In this document: in pieces, positions 12,178-24,227 of the stretch
Numbering within the stretch: position 1 is the stretch's first letter
Layout: each line of letters opens with the position of its first letter
Origin: Hymenoscyphus infarciens
Taxonomy: Eukaryota; Ascomycota; Leotiomycetes; Helotiales; Helotiaceae
Direction: 5' to 3'
Length of the DNA stretch: 50,468 nucleotides
Assembly (NCBI GenBank): GCA_001414345.1
Contig: LLCB01000139.1
Location: 1-50,468, forward strand
Program-made: the position numbers and the translations under genes
Notes under the pieces: generated by a model
What the model saw: the letters and a program-made list of their open reading frames with translations, nothing else
Told to the model about the DNA's origin: nothing
The model's database searches: none

Positions 12178-12768
12178 AACTTAACGTGGATTCAATTTCA
12201 AACGTGGCGACAAGGTGAAATACCTTGGTAGCCACCAGGCAATTCCCGTTTGAAGGGGTGAGTGGGGGTAGTGGGGGTAGTGGGGATGAAAAGGCTGCAA
12301 TAGCAGAGATCCTTACATATATCAGGATGAACCTCAACGACAGACTGAATCTGCAAGAGTGTACGAGAGCACAAAATAGCAAGTATGCAATATGTCACAA
12401 AGCAAGAAAGCATTCAAGTCACACAGGTGAGAGAGGAAGTTCAAAGGACAAACATGCCACGCGTATTTTATCCTATCTACACAACGATAGAGCGAACCGA
12501 CTTCATGAATCTCACGACCTCCAAGCTATCGATCAACACCCAAGGTGAAGATCAGCGAGGAAGAGCAATCATCAAGGAAGACCGAATCCACCAAATCCCC
12601 CCCCCGCAATGAGATCCATCACCTATCCCATTCACCATTATACAACTCCATTCAGTCAAATCCATCTGTAAAGATCCCAAACTCTGAAAGTTTTAACCTT
12701 GAACGTTGAAAAAGATCGACCTCACGCTATGATAGGGCAAATTAAAAAGGAGAGAATGAACGGCAAGA
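12178..12768. other. Intergenic DNA between retroelement block and hex1 3' end
   Basis: Composition is normal. It probably includes the hex1 3' untranslated region. It contains a four-run guanine motif (listed separately) and open frames with no coding look. Confidence 0.6.
12255..12285 (+). other. Canonical G-quadruplex motif
   Basis: There are four guanine runs of 4, 5, 5 and 4 at 12255-12258, 12264-12268, 12273-12277 and 12282-12285, with loops of 5, 4 and 4 bases. It is about 90 bp from the retrotransposon border. Confidence 0.75.
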
Positions 12769-13574
12769 TTACAAACGAGAGCCGTGAATGACCTTCATGT
12801 CAACGGCCAACTCGCTACCGTGATCAGTCAAGACCAAAACACGGACGGAGCCACGACCAGAATCAAAGGCATCCTTGAGACGGGACCAGAGCTTGGATTG
12901 ATCAATGACTGGAATAGCTTGCTTAACATCACCAGTCTCGGTCATGGCAACAACTAGGGATACGTGTCAGTGTGGATTTCAAGGCGAGGCAGTGGATTCC
13001 AAAACTTACCGGTACCATCTTGGAGATCGAGAACTCGGTATTGCTTGAAGACGGGGCCGAGCATGGTTTGGACGATGACGGATGGGCTTGGGTTGGAGAT
13101 GAACGAGGACTCTTCGTGCAATTGCTTAGTGAAGAGGTCGACACCCAAGTATCTGTGTTGACCGGTGGCAGACGAGGTGGTGATTCGGATGACTTGGCAT
13201 GGGCGACCTTGGAGGATCAAGAGATCACCAACACGGATGTGGTGGCATGGGATGGTGACGGTGTTGGGAGTGTAGGAAGCGGGCTCTGGGGGAGCGGAGC
13301 GAGCTGGTGCTGGACCCGCCGTTAGCTCAATCTTCTCCTCACGACGTTCAACATGATTGTGTGGATGATCACGATGGACGCGAACAACTCGCTCCTCATG
13401 ATGATGGTCATGATGATCATGGTGATGGTGATGACGGCCTAGGACACGGTCGGCAGCACGGTGAAGACCATGGCGGAAGGAGTGATAGTGTCCTGTGTAG
13501 AGGCGTTTAGGATTGGGGATGGAGGAAGTGTGATTACTGAGAGAAAACTTACCATCTTCATCGTAGTAACCCAT
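12769..13574 (-). CDS. hex1: HEX1, Woronin body major protein (eIF5A-like), short form
   Basis: HEX1 self-assembles into the crystalline core of Woronin bodies, peroxisome-derived organelles that plug septal pores after wounding. Exons are 13574-13553, 13492-13010 and 12953-12769 (229 aa). The protein starts MGYYDEDG, has a His-rich and Glu/Arg-rich linker (roughly residues 10-85), then the HEX1 core with TIPCHHIRVGDLLILQGRPC, GQHRYLGVDLFTKQLHEESS and VQTMLGPVFKQYRVLDLQDG, and ends in Ser-Arg-Leu, the PTS1 peroxisome signal (codons 12772-12780). The core is an eIF5A fold without the hypusine loop, as known for this family. The start was chosen for the canonical MGYYDEDG and the purine at -3. 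At 229 aa it is longer than the Neurospora form (about 176 aa) because of the His-rich linker. Introns are 60 and 56 nt. A longer product may come from upstream exons (next entry). Confidence 0.95.
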
Positions 13575-15166
13575 CTTGTTGGAGGTGAAGCGGGCAGGAG
13601 GGTCGACGGTTTCTTCTGTGATATGAATGTGTTCGCGACGAGCTGGCGGCTGGTAGCGCGGGGCGTCAACGGTAGTCTGGTTGACACGAACTTCTTCTTG
13701 GTAAGTGGGTCGGAAGCGTGGCGGGTCGACAGTGGTGGTTCCTCCGACGCGGGTCTCTTGACGATATTCTGATTGGAGTTTCTGGGGTGGGTCGATGGTG
13801 GTACCGGTGGTGAGACGAGCTTCTTCGTGGAAGCCGGGTTGAGCTGCGTGGTAACGGGGAGGGTCTACGGTGTGTTGGTCGTGGACGCGAACCTCCTCAC
13901 GATAGCTTGGCTGGAACTTGGATCGGTATTGACGTTCGGAAAAGTCAATCTCGGTCTCGTGTTGGTGACGGCGGTGGTGTGGGAGCTCGACGGTGATATC
14001 GGTCTCTGAGTCGTAGCGACGGCGTTGGTATGGCTCGGTGTGTTGGTGGTGGTGGTGGTGGTGTCGGTGGGGAAGTTCGATGTCAAGGTGGGTAGAGGTG
14101 TGCTTGTGTTCTCCTACGGGTCTTGATTGAGGGAAGAAGTAGAGGTTAGTTGAGTGTTTGTTGGACGAGACGGTGTAGGTTACTGTGTCAACAGAAGGGA
14201 GAAAAAAAGGGAAGAAAAGGGAAGCTCTCTGGAGATGAACCACTCAGCGGGGCCGACGATCCGCGCAGGTCGGGTCCGGGCTCGAGCTCACGCTGGGTGG
14301 GCTTTGGCCGAGAGAAGACGAGGTTGCAATCTCATCCCAAAGCAGATTTGCGTGAAACATTGCTTTGTTATTGATTGGGTTGATGTGGGGGGTTGGGAGA
14401 GCTTTTCTGACAGAGCTTTGAAGCGGTTTGCCAGATCGAGGGCATTCCGAAAGATCAAGCCGTCTCGAGAAAACGAGGTTGAGCCAAAAGCCATCAAAAA
14501 CGACAATTGACGCGAAACAAGCTCGGAAGAAGGGCAGAAAAGGCACTGTGGCTCCGCAGATGTGATAATAAATGCAGATACAATTGAGGATATAAATGCA
14601 AGCATAAATCGCAGGAAGAAAAAGAAAGAAAAAAAAAATCTCGCGCTGACAGATCGCGAATCGCAACTTGATCGGGGGATCCCAAACTCACCGGCGTTCT
14701 TGTTGAAGGTAGACTTCCTCGCGGTGACTGGGACGGGGTGCGTTGACGTTGTATCGGTCCTCCTCACGGGTGATGCGAACTTCTTCCTGTCGATACTCGG
14801 AATGGCCGTCGCTGGCGCGTGGAGGGAGTTGGGCGGAGGGGGAAGACTGTTGCTGGTGTTGTTGTTGTTGTTGTTGTCCTTCCCGTCCGACGCGCTGCTC
14901 TTGGTGTGGAAGCTGGATTTCACCCTCAATATGGGTCTGCTCAGTGGTCTCAACGGCGTCGCTCCGGTACGACGACGGGAAGATGCTGAAGGGGATCGGG
15001 ACGCGGGCGTCAAAGTCCAGGGTGACGACCTTGAAGTGCGAGAGATTCTCTTCTCGAATGCCTTTCGACGAGACGAAAGGAAGACAAGAAGGGGTCTCTT
15101 GCTTCTTGGGGAAAAGAAGAGGGAGGAAGAGAGCGCGTTTGACGACGCTTCTTGACTCGGTTCTTC
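13575..15166 (-). other. hex1: Open, ATG-free upstream exons of hex1 (possible long isoform)
   Basis: The frame of HEX1 stays open upstream through 14121-13575. A 570-nt intron (14122-14691, GTGAGT donor, CAAG acceptor) then joins it in phase to an open stretch that begins after the stop near 15166. The encoded sequence looks real: imperfect repeats of YREEVRV plus TTVDPPRY type, a run of histidines, and YRQEEVRITREEDRYNV in the first exon. There is no ATG in any minus-strand frame from about 14600 to beyond 15600. A CTG at 15020-15018 sits in an ideal context (ACC before, G after); starting there the spliced protein would be 521 aa. Alternatives are an unseen upstream exon with the ATG, or translation only of the short form. 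Confidence 0.6.
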
Positions 15167-15316
15167 AATGGAATGGGATGTGAGGTTCTGGAGATGTTGG
15201 ATTTGATAGCGCAGGCCTGATTGGAATGCGATGAGGGAAGACGGAGGAGCGTTCGAGGAATGGAAGAAGAGAAGACGGAAGATGAGGAGGGTGGGACGAG
15301 GCGGTGGCCGGGGGTC

Positions 15317-15326
15317 AATTTAAAAG
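15317..15326 (-). promoter_or_regulatory. TATA-like box of hex1
   Basis: On the minus strand the sequence CTTTTAAATT lies just upstream of the open leader exon. It is followed by CT-rich stretches typical of transcription starts in highly expressed fungal genes. Inferred from position only. Confidence 0.45.
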
Positions 15327-15349
15327 AGCTCCCGTCCTGGTCCACTGGT

Positions 15350-18300
15350 TGGCGTGTTTTGGTGAGGTGGAGTCGATTGTTGACGCACAGATGGCGCTAA
15401 CCACTTTAAGCGTGCTGGGGTGGCTGGAGTGAAGTATCTCGACCAATTGAGAATTGCCGCGGCTGCTTGGACGTGTGGCTGGACTGCACCAGAGGAAGGG
15501 TGTGACTGGATAAATGAGGGGCTGGTATTAGAAAAAAGAAAGGAGGTTGATTCTGCGATTGGAAGGGAACTGGGATATTTGAAGCTATTTTGACCTATCT
15601 ACAAGCTGGAAGTATCAATTGAACTCCTGAATTTATTGGTTTCTTGTGCTTTTAGTGTACTTAGTAGCTGTTCGAGCTATTTTGACTTTCTAGCTCCCTC
15701 AGATACAGCCCTTTCGAAAGAGCCTAAGAGAGCTTCAGTACGTACTCAAGCTGTACATTACATATAGGGCCTAGCCCTATCGTGCTACCACCCTCTCATC
15801 GTTCTATCAATTCAATTGGCGAGATGATGCTGCCGACCCACTGCAGCCGGGTAGCACTGCATCTTTCAAAGGACAACTCACAACCAATTCCATTGCCAAC
15901 TCGCAGCCTCATTTTTTTCATCCACATATTGCATTGCATCGCATACGAATTAACTTCAGCTCAACCTTTGCTGTCGGTCAGCGCCCGGTGGAGTCAACTC
16001 CAAGCATACTCCTGTCGTGGAACCCTCTGACTGGCTCAACCACCCCCCTTCTCACATGCAAATGCAACCTCAGAGACGCCGTCAGCGAAAGCTTTCCCAG
16101 CCACCGCACAATCGCATCAGAGTTTGATCGTTTGATCCACCAAAGACCTCATCCAGAACTTTGTTGTTGAAGATCGCAAAAAAATGTTTTATATTTCGGT
16201 TTCCCGGCGCCGACAAGAACTTCTCGGCATTCAATTCAAGAGCTTGAAAAGGAGCCGACACTTCCCGAAAAGAAATTGGATTCAGGTACGAGACTCGTAT
16301 CCATAGGCAACTGACGCCGTTGCCACGCTATTTCGGACCATATCCGCTGCGGGATTTCCCTGAATTGCTTCCGGAGATTTCACCCGTTTGTTCCCCACTA
16401 CTCCGCACTTTCACTTTTCATCGGCTCGCGATATCACGACATCACGAGGTTTCGTGTTGGAGATGTCGCGATGGAGAAGTGGGATGGAGATCTATTATAG
16501 TTTGAGAGAGAGATTCATTCGGTTGCATTGTGGTTGTGTGGAAGCTGAAGTACCTATGGGTTGCCAGCAGTCTTCAGCGGACCCGAACCGATTTTCATGG
16601 CCGAAACGATGCAATGGATGTCGAAACCTACTACATTCAATCACCCACGTTCCATCCAGAGAATTATCTACAGATCTTAGCACAGGAGTGTGTATTGGTC
16701 TGTGATTTATTTCTCCAAATCTGAAAATTAGATGGCGTCAATGACTGACAGTGGTTTGGCGAAGCAGAGATTCGAAAACGCCTACCTATCCTCGTCATAT
16801 GCCCTTTTTCTTCTCCCAGCCCCAAAAAGCTACACAGAGAGAGGTTGGGAGGACATAGGGACATCCAACTCACGATTTCATTTCGATAAGGAACTGAAGA
16901 ATGGTTCCGTTCGAAGTGGCAGTAGTCGGGTCGAAGCCATGTATTCAATTGGGCGGGTTTTGCACCTCTACCGTTTGATTTCATGGTTGCGCTGGAAACC
17001 CTTTCACCCAACTAGTTCCTCATTTTCGAGCGAAAGAAGAAAACTTCCAACTAGTTTCTAGGTTAATTGGCGAATTATTGAGTTTCCCTCTACCATCTTC
17101 TAGCATCTCAAGTGAGAACGGAGAATTTGTGTTGTTTTGTATTTTATTTTGTTTTCATATCTCTGGTTTCATTTGATTTTCCCAGAGAGCTCACGTAGAT
17201 ACTTGCTCGACCGCCTACCTATCTCCCCTGGATTATTGGTCTTTGCACCAAGCAATCCCTCATATTCGCATGCTATCATCTGCACTGTCTTGATCGTATA
17301 TCATTTGTTCTTCGTGGTTCCATGGTACATTTTGGAACTGCTTCAAGACATAGCCATCTAATTCAACGAATCTTCTTTCCGATCATCGTCCCCTCTTCCC
17401 CGCACTTAGCAAACGAGAAACTGATGTCTTTGGGTCCAGTTTAGCATTCCAGCCAACGACAATTGGCTTCGGGAAAATTCAAGAACCTTGAACAGAAAAC
17501 TAGCGATACAAATAAGTTTGAGTACAGCGAACGAAAGTTAGGTCACGATACTTCTTCTCTCTTATTCTTTGTCATCAACGGTGAAAAACGTCATGCATCA
17601 CCAATAGCAATTGTTTGTGGTAAAACAAAGACGCTAATTTCCAGCACACGACATATTATGACAAACATCTTCGATTCATCTCTATGAATCTTAAAAATTC
17701 TTATATTTCCGAAACACCACTCACTAGTTCCTTCCCTCTGTACTCTTGCGAATCACGAGAAATACTAACTTCTAATTCGCCAAATATTGTGAATATTCCA
17801 AAAAGCATGATTCCAAAAAGTGTCGTCTAGACTTGCCGTCGGAGTCAGCTATCTGCATCAATCTGATTAAGCCAACACAACGCCAGTATTGCGTTTCATT
17901 CACTTTGACTAATTATTCGTTTCCACTCCCGATAACCGACGGATATCCTCTCCAAGACCAACTGGATCATACCACAACCCATTTCCAAAACTTTACAAAT
18001 CCCCACGAACCCGAAAAGAGCGTAATTACATCAACCTTCCCGGCTTAGTGCCATTTCCAAAAACCAACCAAACGGCTATCGTCGTTTTCATCCCACGCCA
18101 AGCAAGCCAAGCATTGGGGGGGTCAGCCGAGTCCTTGGGGCTTCCACTGGCAGGTTATAACGACCTTACATAAGGACCTACAACCAATTATTACCACCTC
18201 ACCCACTTCACACTGCATCACGCACTACGGCGCCGTGCAATCGCAGACTTGGAATTGCATGGCAAAGCGGGGAGTGACGTGCAACCGCCATCGGCTTCCT

Positions 18301-18449
18301 CTTACCCCTCCGGAACATACAAAGACCGCGTGTTGCACAGTGCCTGCCATTTTTACAAGGCATAGCTTTTACTCTCTCACACGATCATTCAAGCTTCTCA
18401 AAATCTTAAAGAAACTCTTGCAATACCTGGACGGGAATTTTCATAACGA
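15350..18449. other. 3.1-kb divergent intergenic region, hex1 / ENA-like ATPase
   Basis: Both flanking genes are transcribed away from this region. Only short open frames without coding character are present. No RNA gene or transposon end was recognised. Its length suggests extensive promoter or leader sequence for one or both genes. Confidence 0.55.
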
Positions 18450-21400
18450 ATGGTTATTATTCCGACCACTTCAACTGATGGCCACTCACAGCCTGTTGCC
18501 ATCACAGGTCAAGAAGGCCAGGACCCCGATGAACCACCTATACCGAGGCCCTCTTCTTCGGTCGTCGAAGAAGTAAAGCTTGAGGAGTTTCCGATTACTA
18601 CCGAGGAGATCGATATTGGTACTGCTAGTAATAGTGTGATTGAGATTGAGAGTCATGATGGATCGGATTCGAGTGTTGGTGTGGCCTTTGATGGCGATGC
18701 GAATACAGCACATATCCATGATTCCAAGGTTGTGGCTGCCTTCTTAGGAGTTGATGTTCTGTATGTTATCTTTGTTTAAGAAGTTACGGGGTTGAGCTGA
18801 TGAGAATAGACATGGACTTTCAACTTCTGAGGCGGAAAAACGCCTACAACTTCATGGAGCGAACAAATTAGAAGGTGCGGGACAAGTTTCCATCTGGGAG
18901 ATCTTGCTCCGTCAAGTATCTAATAGTTTGACTATTGTAAGTGCTTTTCCAAATGCTCTCGAAGGATACTAATGTAAAAACAGGTCTTGCTCATTGCCAT
19001 GGCATTGTCTTACGGAACTTTGGATTTCATCGAAGGAGCAGTCATCACCGCCGTAATTCTGCTCAACATCGTTCTAGGGTTCGTTTCTCATCACCATCCC
19101 ACTCTCACTCATTTACTAATCACCCCCAGGTTCGTCCAAGATTTCCGAGCCGAGAAATCAATGCAATCACTCCTCAGCCTGGCCGCGCCCTCATCCCGCG
19201 TAAGCCGTGATTCCAAAATCGAAAAGGTGAAAGCCGAGAATCTCGTTATTGGTGACATAGTCAATCTAACCACTGGAGATGTCGTTCCCGCTGACTTGCG
19301 CCTTTTGGAAACTTCAAACCTTGAAATCGACGAAGCGAATCTAACTGGCGAATCCCTCCCCTCTCCAAAAGATGCAGAAGCATTCATGTCTCGTGGAAAA
19401 ACCGATGCGCCTATTGGGGATCGGATGAACATGGCTTATTCTTCTACGACTGTTACGCGTGGACGAGCGACGGGCATCGTCGTCGCTACTGGAATGAAAA
19501 CTCAAGTTGGGAATGTCGCTGATTTACTTCGTGGCCCAAAGCAAGATACGAGTTCAAACCCCTTTATTCGTGGTTTTCAAAAACTAGCCGGTGGGATTAA
19601 GAATATCCTCGGTTTGGTGGGAACACCGATGCAGATCAAGCTCTCAAAATTCGCTATCCTTCTCTTCGGTTTGGCGATCTTACTAGCTATCATCGTTTTC
19701 TCAGTCAACAAATGGCATCTAGAAAACGAAGTTGTGCTTTATGGAATTTGCGTTGCTGTGGCCGTTATTCCAGAGTCTCTGATTGCAGTGATGACTATCA
19801 CGAATGCACTTGGTGTTAAGGCGATGGCGGCGGGTCATGTGGTTATTCGACAGATGTCGGCTTTGGAAGCTATTGGTGGCGTCACCAATATTTGTTCGGA
19901 TAAGACGGGAACGCTGACGCAGGGGAAGATGGTTGCTCATAAGGTTTGGGTTCCGGGCATGGGGGTTTTGGGTATTAAGGATTCGACAAATGTTCTGGAT
20001 CCTGAGGATGGAAAACTTAATATCGATGGCAAAGCCTTGGATAAAGACGATATTCATTCTCAGCATGGGATCAAGGCTTTGATGCCAGTTCTCGATGCAG
20101 TGGCACTGTGTAACTTCGCTACCGTATCTCGATCAAACGACAAGGACAACGAAACCGATGCATCCTACGAGAAATCCACCGATGGAAACCCCCTCCAATG
20201 GACCGCTCACGGCGACCCAACGGAAATTGCCTTACAAGTCCTCGCTATGAGATTCAACCGCGGAAAAGAGACTCTCCTCCAGAACGGCCAGCTCACCCAA
20301 GTAATGGAACACCAATTCGACTCGAGCCTAAAGCGAATGTCCGTGGTCTACAAGAACACCACCTCCCCCAACCTCTCCGTTTTCGTAAAAGGAGCGAGCG
20401 AGTCTATCCTCCCAATCTTAGATATCACCCCCACCAACTTGGCGATAATAAACACAATGGTCGAAAACCTAGCAAGCGAAGGTCTTCGCGTCCTCTGCAT
20501 TGCTTCAAAACCCATCCCCGAGAATGAGTCCCAGCTTTACAAAGACAGAAACTTCGTAGAATCAAAACTCAAACTCCTCGGCTTGGTAGGTCTCTACGAC
20601 CCACCCCGTCTCGAAACCCTCTCCGCTGTCAAAAGATGTCACGGTGCGGGTATCAATGTGCACATGTTAACAGGCGACCACCTCTCAACTGCCACCGCCA
20701 TCGCCCTAAAAGTCGGGATCCTCTCCCCCTCAACACAAACCTCATCATCCATCATGAAAGCGCAGGATTTCGATAAACTAACCGATTCTCAAATCGATGA
20801 ACTACCCGAACTACCAAAGGTCATCGCAAGATGTAGTCCAAGTACTAAAGTTCGGATGGTTGATGCGTTGAAGAGAAGGAAGGCGTATTGTGTTATGACA
20901 GGTGATGGGGTGAATGATGCGCCTGCGCTTAAGAGAGCGGATGTCGGGATTGCGATGGGGATCAATGGGACGGATGTTGCGAAGGATGCTGCGGCTATGG
21001 TGTTGACGGATGATGATTTTGCGAGTATTGTGAGGGCTGTGGAGGAGGGGAGGAGGTTGTTTGATAACATTCAGAAGGTGAGTTCTTCCTTTTTCGCATC
21101 ACATCCCCTCACTTCGCTAACGTATACTAGTTTCTCATGCACCTCCTCATCTCAAACATTGCCCAAGTAATTCTCCTCCTCATAGCCCTCGCATTCAAAG
21201 ACTCCCAAGGATCATCCGTCTTCCCGCTCTCTCCCCTGGAAATCCTCTGGGTAAACATGATTACCTCCTCCTTCCTCGCTCTCGGTCTAGGCATGGAGGA
21301 AGCACAAGCGGACATCATGACACGCCCACCTCGCGATTTGGGAGTAGGTGTTTTCACTTGGGAGTTGATTTGCGACAAAATGCTCTACGGCACTTGGGCT

Positions 21401-21919
21401 GGCATTTTGTGTCTGGTCTGTTTTGTCATTGTTGTCTACACGGGAGATGGAAGCGGAAGGGGTGGGGTAGGGAATTTAGGAGAGGGCTGTAACGAAGGTT
21501 ACAACTCCACCTGCGACACTGTTTTCCGCGGTCGCGCTACGGTTTTCTCCCTCCTCTCCTTCCTTTTGCTCATCACAGCATGGGAGGTAAAGTCTTTCTC
21601 CCGCTCTCTATTTAATCTCGATCCCGCACGATTTCCCGGTAAATTCAGTATCGTCAAAGCACTTCGTTACAACAGGTTTTTGCTCTGGGCTGTGCTTGCT
21701 GGATTCTTAATAACGTTTCCTGTGGTCTATATCCCCGTTGTGAACACGATTGTTTTCAAACATATGGGGATTGGATGGGAGTGGGGGGTTGTTTTTGGGG
21801 CTGTGATTGCTTATGTAGCTTTTGTGGAAGGTTGGAAGACGATTAAGAGACGCTTTGGGATCTGGAGTGGTGGGGATGGGAGAGTTCTGATCGGCGTTGA
21901 GAGTGGAGGTGGAGTTTAA
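18450..21919 (+). CDS. P-type ATPase, type IID (ENA-like Na+/K+ efflux)
   Basis: This is a predicted cation-exporting P-type ATPase of the fungal ENA subfamily, which expels Na+ or K+ across the plasma membrane. Exons are 18450-18760, 18810-18936, 18984-19078, 19130-21077 and 21131-21919 (1089 aa, a normal length). After an acidic N-terminus come the cation-ATPase N-domain (LHGLSTSEAEKRLQLHGANK), the actuator motif TGES (about 250-253), the membrane motif VIPESL, the phosphorylation site CSDKTGTLTQGKM with Asp435, the KGASES nucleotide-binding region and TGDGVNDAPALK (about 768-779). Several hydrophobic helices are in the C-terminal exon. The 51-nt third intron is in frame and stop-free, so it was accepted on its GTTCGT donor, TTTACTAATC branch and CCCAG acceptor, and because removing it restores GFVQDFRAEKSM. 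The ion cannot be told from sequence; a Ca2+ pump is the alternative. Confidence 0.92.
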
Positions 21920-22926
21920 GATTTGGGGTTGAGTGTGACGTTGAGGTGGGGTTAGAGGTCGGAGGGAGAGGGCAGGTTGAAAGGCGGGTGGGATCAAATT
22001 GACTAAACAGATACTAAGGGGCTCTAGGTCCGATGGGTAAATGGGAATGGACTGAAAACTGGCGATGGCTATGCATTCAGGCTGGCGAAAAGTACGGAAT
22101 GGTGATCTTCAAGCATAGACATTCGTTTTGGGATATTTTATGGTAAACACGCTCGCTTTGCACTCGGGGTGTTGGGATTTGGTGTTTTCTCACATTCATT
22201 AGGCAGTCAACTACAAGGCGCCAAGCTTAGCTTAGCTCGGAGAAACTTCAATGCAAATTTTTGTCATTAGATACCCTCAAGATACAATCACGAATACCCA
22301 GGCAAGTAAATCTAATACTTGTTTCCTTAACTGAAGTAAGTAAATCCAATACTTAATGTTTTAGGTTTGAGTAAATCGAAAAATTTAGTAAGTCTTATAC
22401 TTGCTTTCCCAAATATTAGCTGATTTCACTCGCACTCTTGAAAAGGTGTCATCTAGAAACACCTCCGAACTCATGTCATTTGAAAACGATTTGTCGTTTC
22501 CCTGTGTAATACATTCCCCAATTCTAAAATGAAAAAACAATGATGGCTCCACACTTGCCCTTATAAGGATGATAAGGTGCCATTATTATCCAATTAGGGG
22601 TACTTTCGTGAAGCGGTAAGTCGGAGATAGCAGCTGGGAGATGGAGATTGGATTAGTGAACAATAAAACTATATTGTACGAGCGACAATAAGCATCATTT
22701 CGGGCTTAGAACCTTCAAGCCATTCAACCGGAAATCCTCGTATGTTCAGTAATCACCACCCCCCTCTTTCCCCGGATTTCCAAGCCACGTTCTTAATCAC
22801 CTATATACGCCCAGATGGGATATAAAAGAACTCCAACCACCCCTCCCTTCTTCACTTGCAATTTTTTCTTTGATCAACTACTACCTATATTTAAGTCTCA
22901 CTTGATGCTTTTTAAGAATATTCAAC
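21920..22926. other. Intergenic region with a near-identical 17-bp pair
   Basis: No gene was seen. AAGTAAATCTAATACTT at 22304-22320 and AAGTAAATCCAATACTT at 22338-22354 differ at one base and are 34 bp apart, followed by a looser third copy near 22371-22405. The right part is the promoter of the tautomerase gene. Confidence 0.55.
22821..22828 (+). promoter_or_regulatory. TATA box of tautomerase gene
   Basis: TATAAAAG lies 99 bp before the predicted ATG, a usual spacing for a fungal core promoter. Confidence 0.6.
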
Positions 22927-23616
22927 ATGCCTATTCTCAAATTCTACATCCCGCCTAACCAACTCACTTCTGTCGATAAACAGGAGTTGGCTACGGTACT
23001 GACGAATAAGTATGCGCAGTTCATGCCTGCTTTTTATGTGAACATTATTTTTCATGAGGTCAGTTCTCTTCTTCCTCTTTCCTCTCACGTCTTATTTCTT
23101 CAGCTTAGTATTCCCTATTCTCACACCTCCTACTCCGCCATTACTCAACTTTGACTTCAAGAGTCTGACACATCTCCGAACACAGCTACCAACAGACTCT
23201 TTCTACATGGCCGGAAAACCCACAGAAGGGAAATTCCTTCGCTTAACGCTCGACCACATAGCCGTGAACTGGGATGAGAAGAAGCCAAAGGATATGGAGA
23301 GCTCAAAACGCTTCTTGGATTTTATTGGTGAGGTTCTGAGAGAGAGGTTTGAGGCGAGGGGATGCAGGTTTGTTTTGCACTTTTCCTTCTGTTTTATTTA
23401 TTTTTTGTGAGCGGGTTTGATTGGACATGATATTTGGTGGAACAGGGTAATAAGAGGAAAGGAATTTCGCTAATGAGGATATAAAGGTGGGAGTTCAGTG
23501 TCTTGCAGACATCAAAGGAATTATGGAGAATTCAAGGTTTGGAGCCACCACCTATGGGAAGTGAGGCGATGGAACTTTGGAAGAGAGAGGAGAATGCAGT
23601 TCCTTACAAACTCTAG
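22927..23616 (+). CDS. Tautomerase / cis-CaaD-like small enzyme
   Basis: This is a predicted member of the fungal tautomerase_3 (cis-3-chloroacrylic acid dehalogenase-like) group, whose catalysis uses the amino-terminal proline left after Met removal. That proline is present (MPILKFYIPP). Exons are 22927-23058, 23186-23367 and 23487-23616 (147 aa, the usual size). The first exon carries DKQELATVLTNKYAQ and YVNIIFHE, the second FYMAGKP, LDHIAVNW and FLDFIGEVLRERFEARG, and the last KELWRIQGLEPPPMGSEA ending in PYKL. Intron phases match and CGCTAATGAG gives a branch site in the second intron. The physiological substrate is unknown. It stands alone on its strand before a dead regulator gene. Confidence 0.85.
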
Positions 23617-24204
23617 TTATTGGGATCAAGACATTATGAGAGTTTGGGGGAAGCACTGGTGGCGGCGCGCTTCTGGTTCACCGTTGGTTCACCGTTGGCC
23701 TGTTAGAAAGAAGATGGTTTATATACTTTTGTCGAATGATAATATCTTTACTTTGGCCAGTCAGAAGTGAGGTCACTAGTACCTTAGAGAATTATTCACG
23801 AGCTGAGTATGATGGGTTCCTACTGGTCGGTCGAGTAAACTACTATCTTGCAACGCACTTCCCCACCTGATGAACACTAATCTCGCATTCTCAGCAATTC
23901 ATCTTAGTCATTTGCGACTAGACGAAAAGAAATATGAAGTGAACTTCACCCAACATTACGCAGTATCGTTATTATTGTATTCATCTCAACTTAGATGTCG
24001 AAAAGGCGGATGCAATCATCGCGTCTTGTCACCTCCACGCCATGTTAGCATTACGAAAAATCAACTCGGCAGATCCTGTTGCTACCCATGAGGAGAAAGG
24101 ACTTACCTGGCTCCGCACCATGGAAGGTGTTTCTATCTTATGGAGTTCGGATAATATCCGTTCTCACTACAAAAACAGCATTTGGAGCGCCATGGAAAGC
24201 GAGT

Positions 24205-24227
24205 CAGTGTTTTGGCTTTCCCCGCCT
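24205..24227 (+). repeat. Left terminal inverted repeat of hAT MITE
   Basis: CAGTGTTTTGGCTTTCC and the following CCGCCT are mirrored at 24695-24717 with one mismatch. Confidence 0.93.

Noticed and set aside
12972..14510. Several + strand open frames of 65-118 codons opposite hex1
   Set aside because: They are antisense shadows of the repetitive, stop-poor hex1 coding sequence; none resembles a known protein.
15010..15345. 111-codon minus-strand frame starting near the hex1 promoter
   Set aside because: It begins at a non-ATG codon, is out of frame with the HEX1 extension, and overlaps the probable leader and TATA region.
19079..19129. Reading the third ATPase intron as coding
   Set aside because: Although open and a multiple of three, it has donor, branch site and acceptor, and its removal restores the expected conserved sequence.
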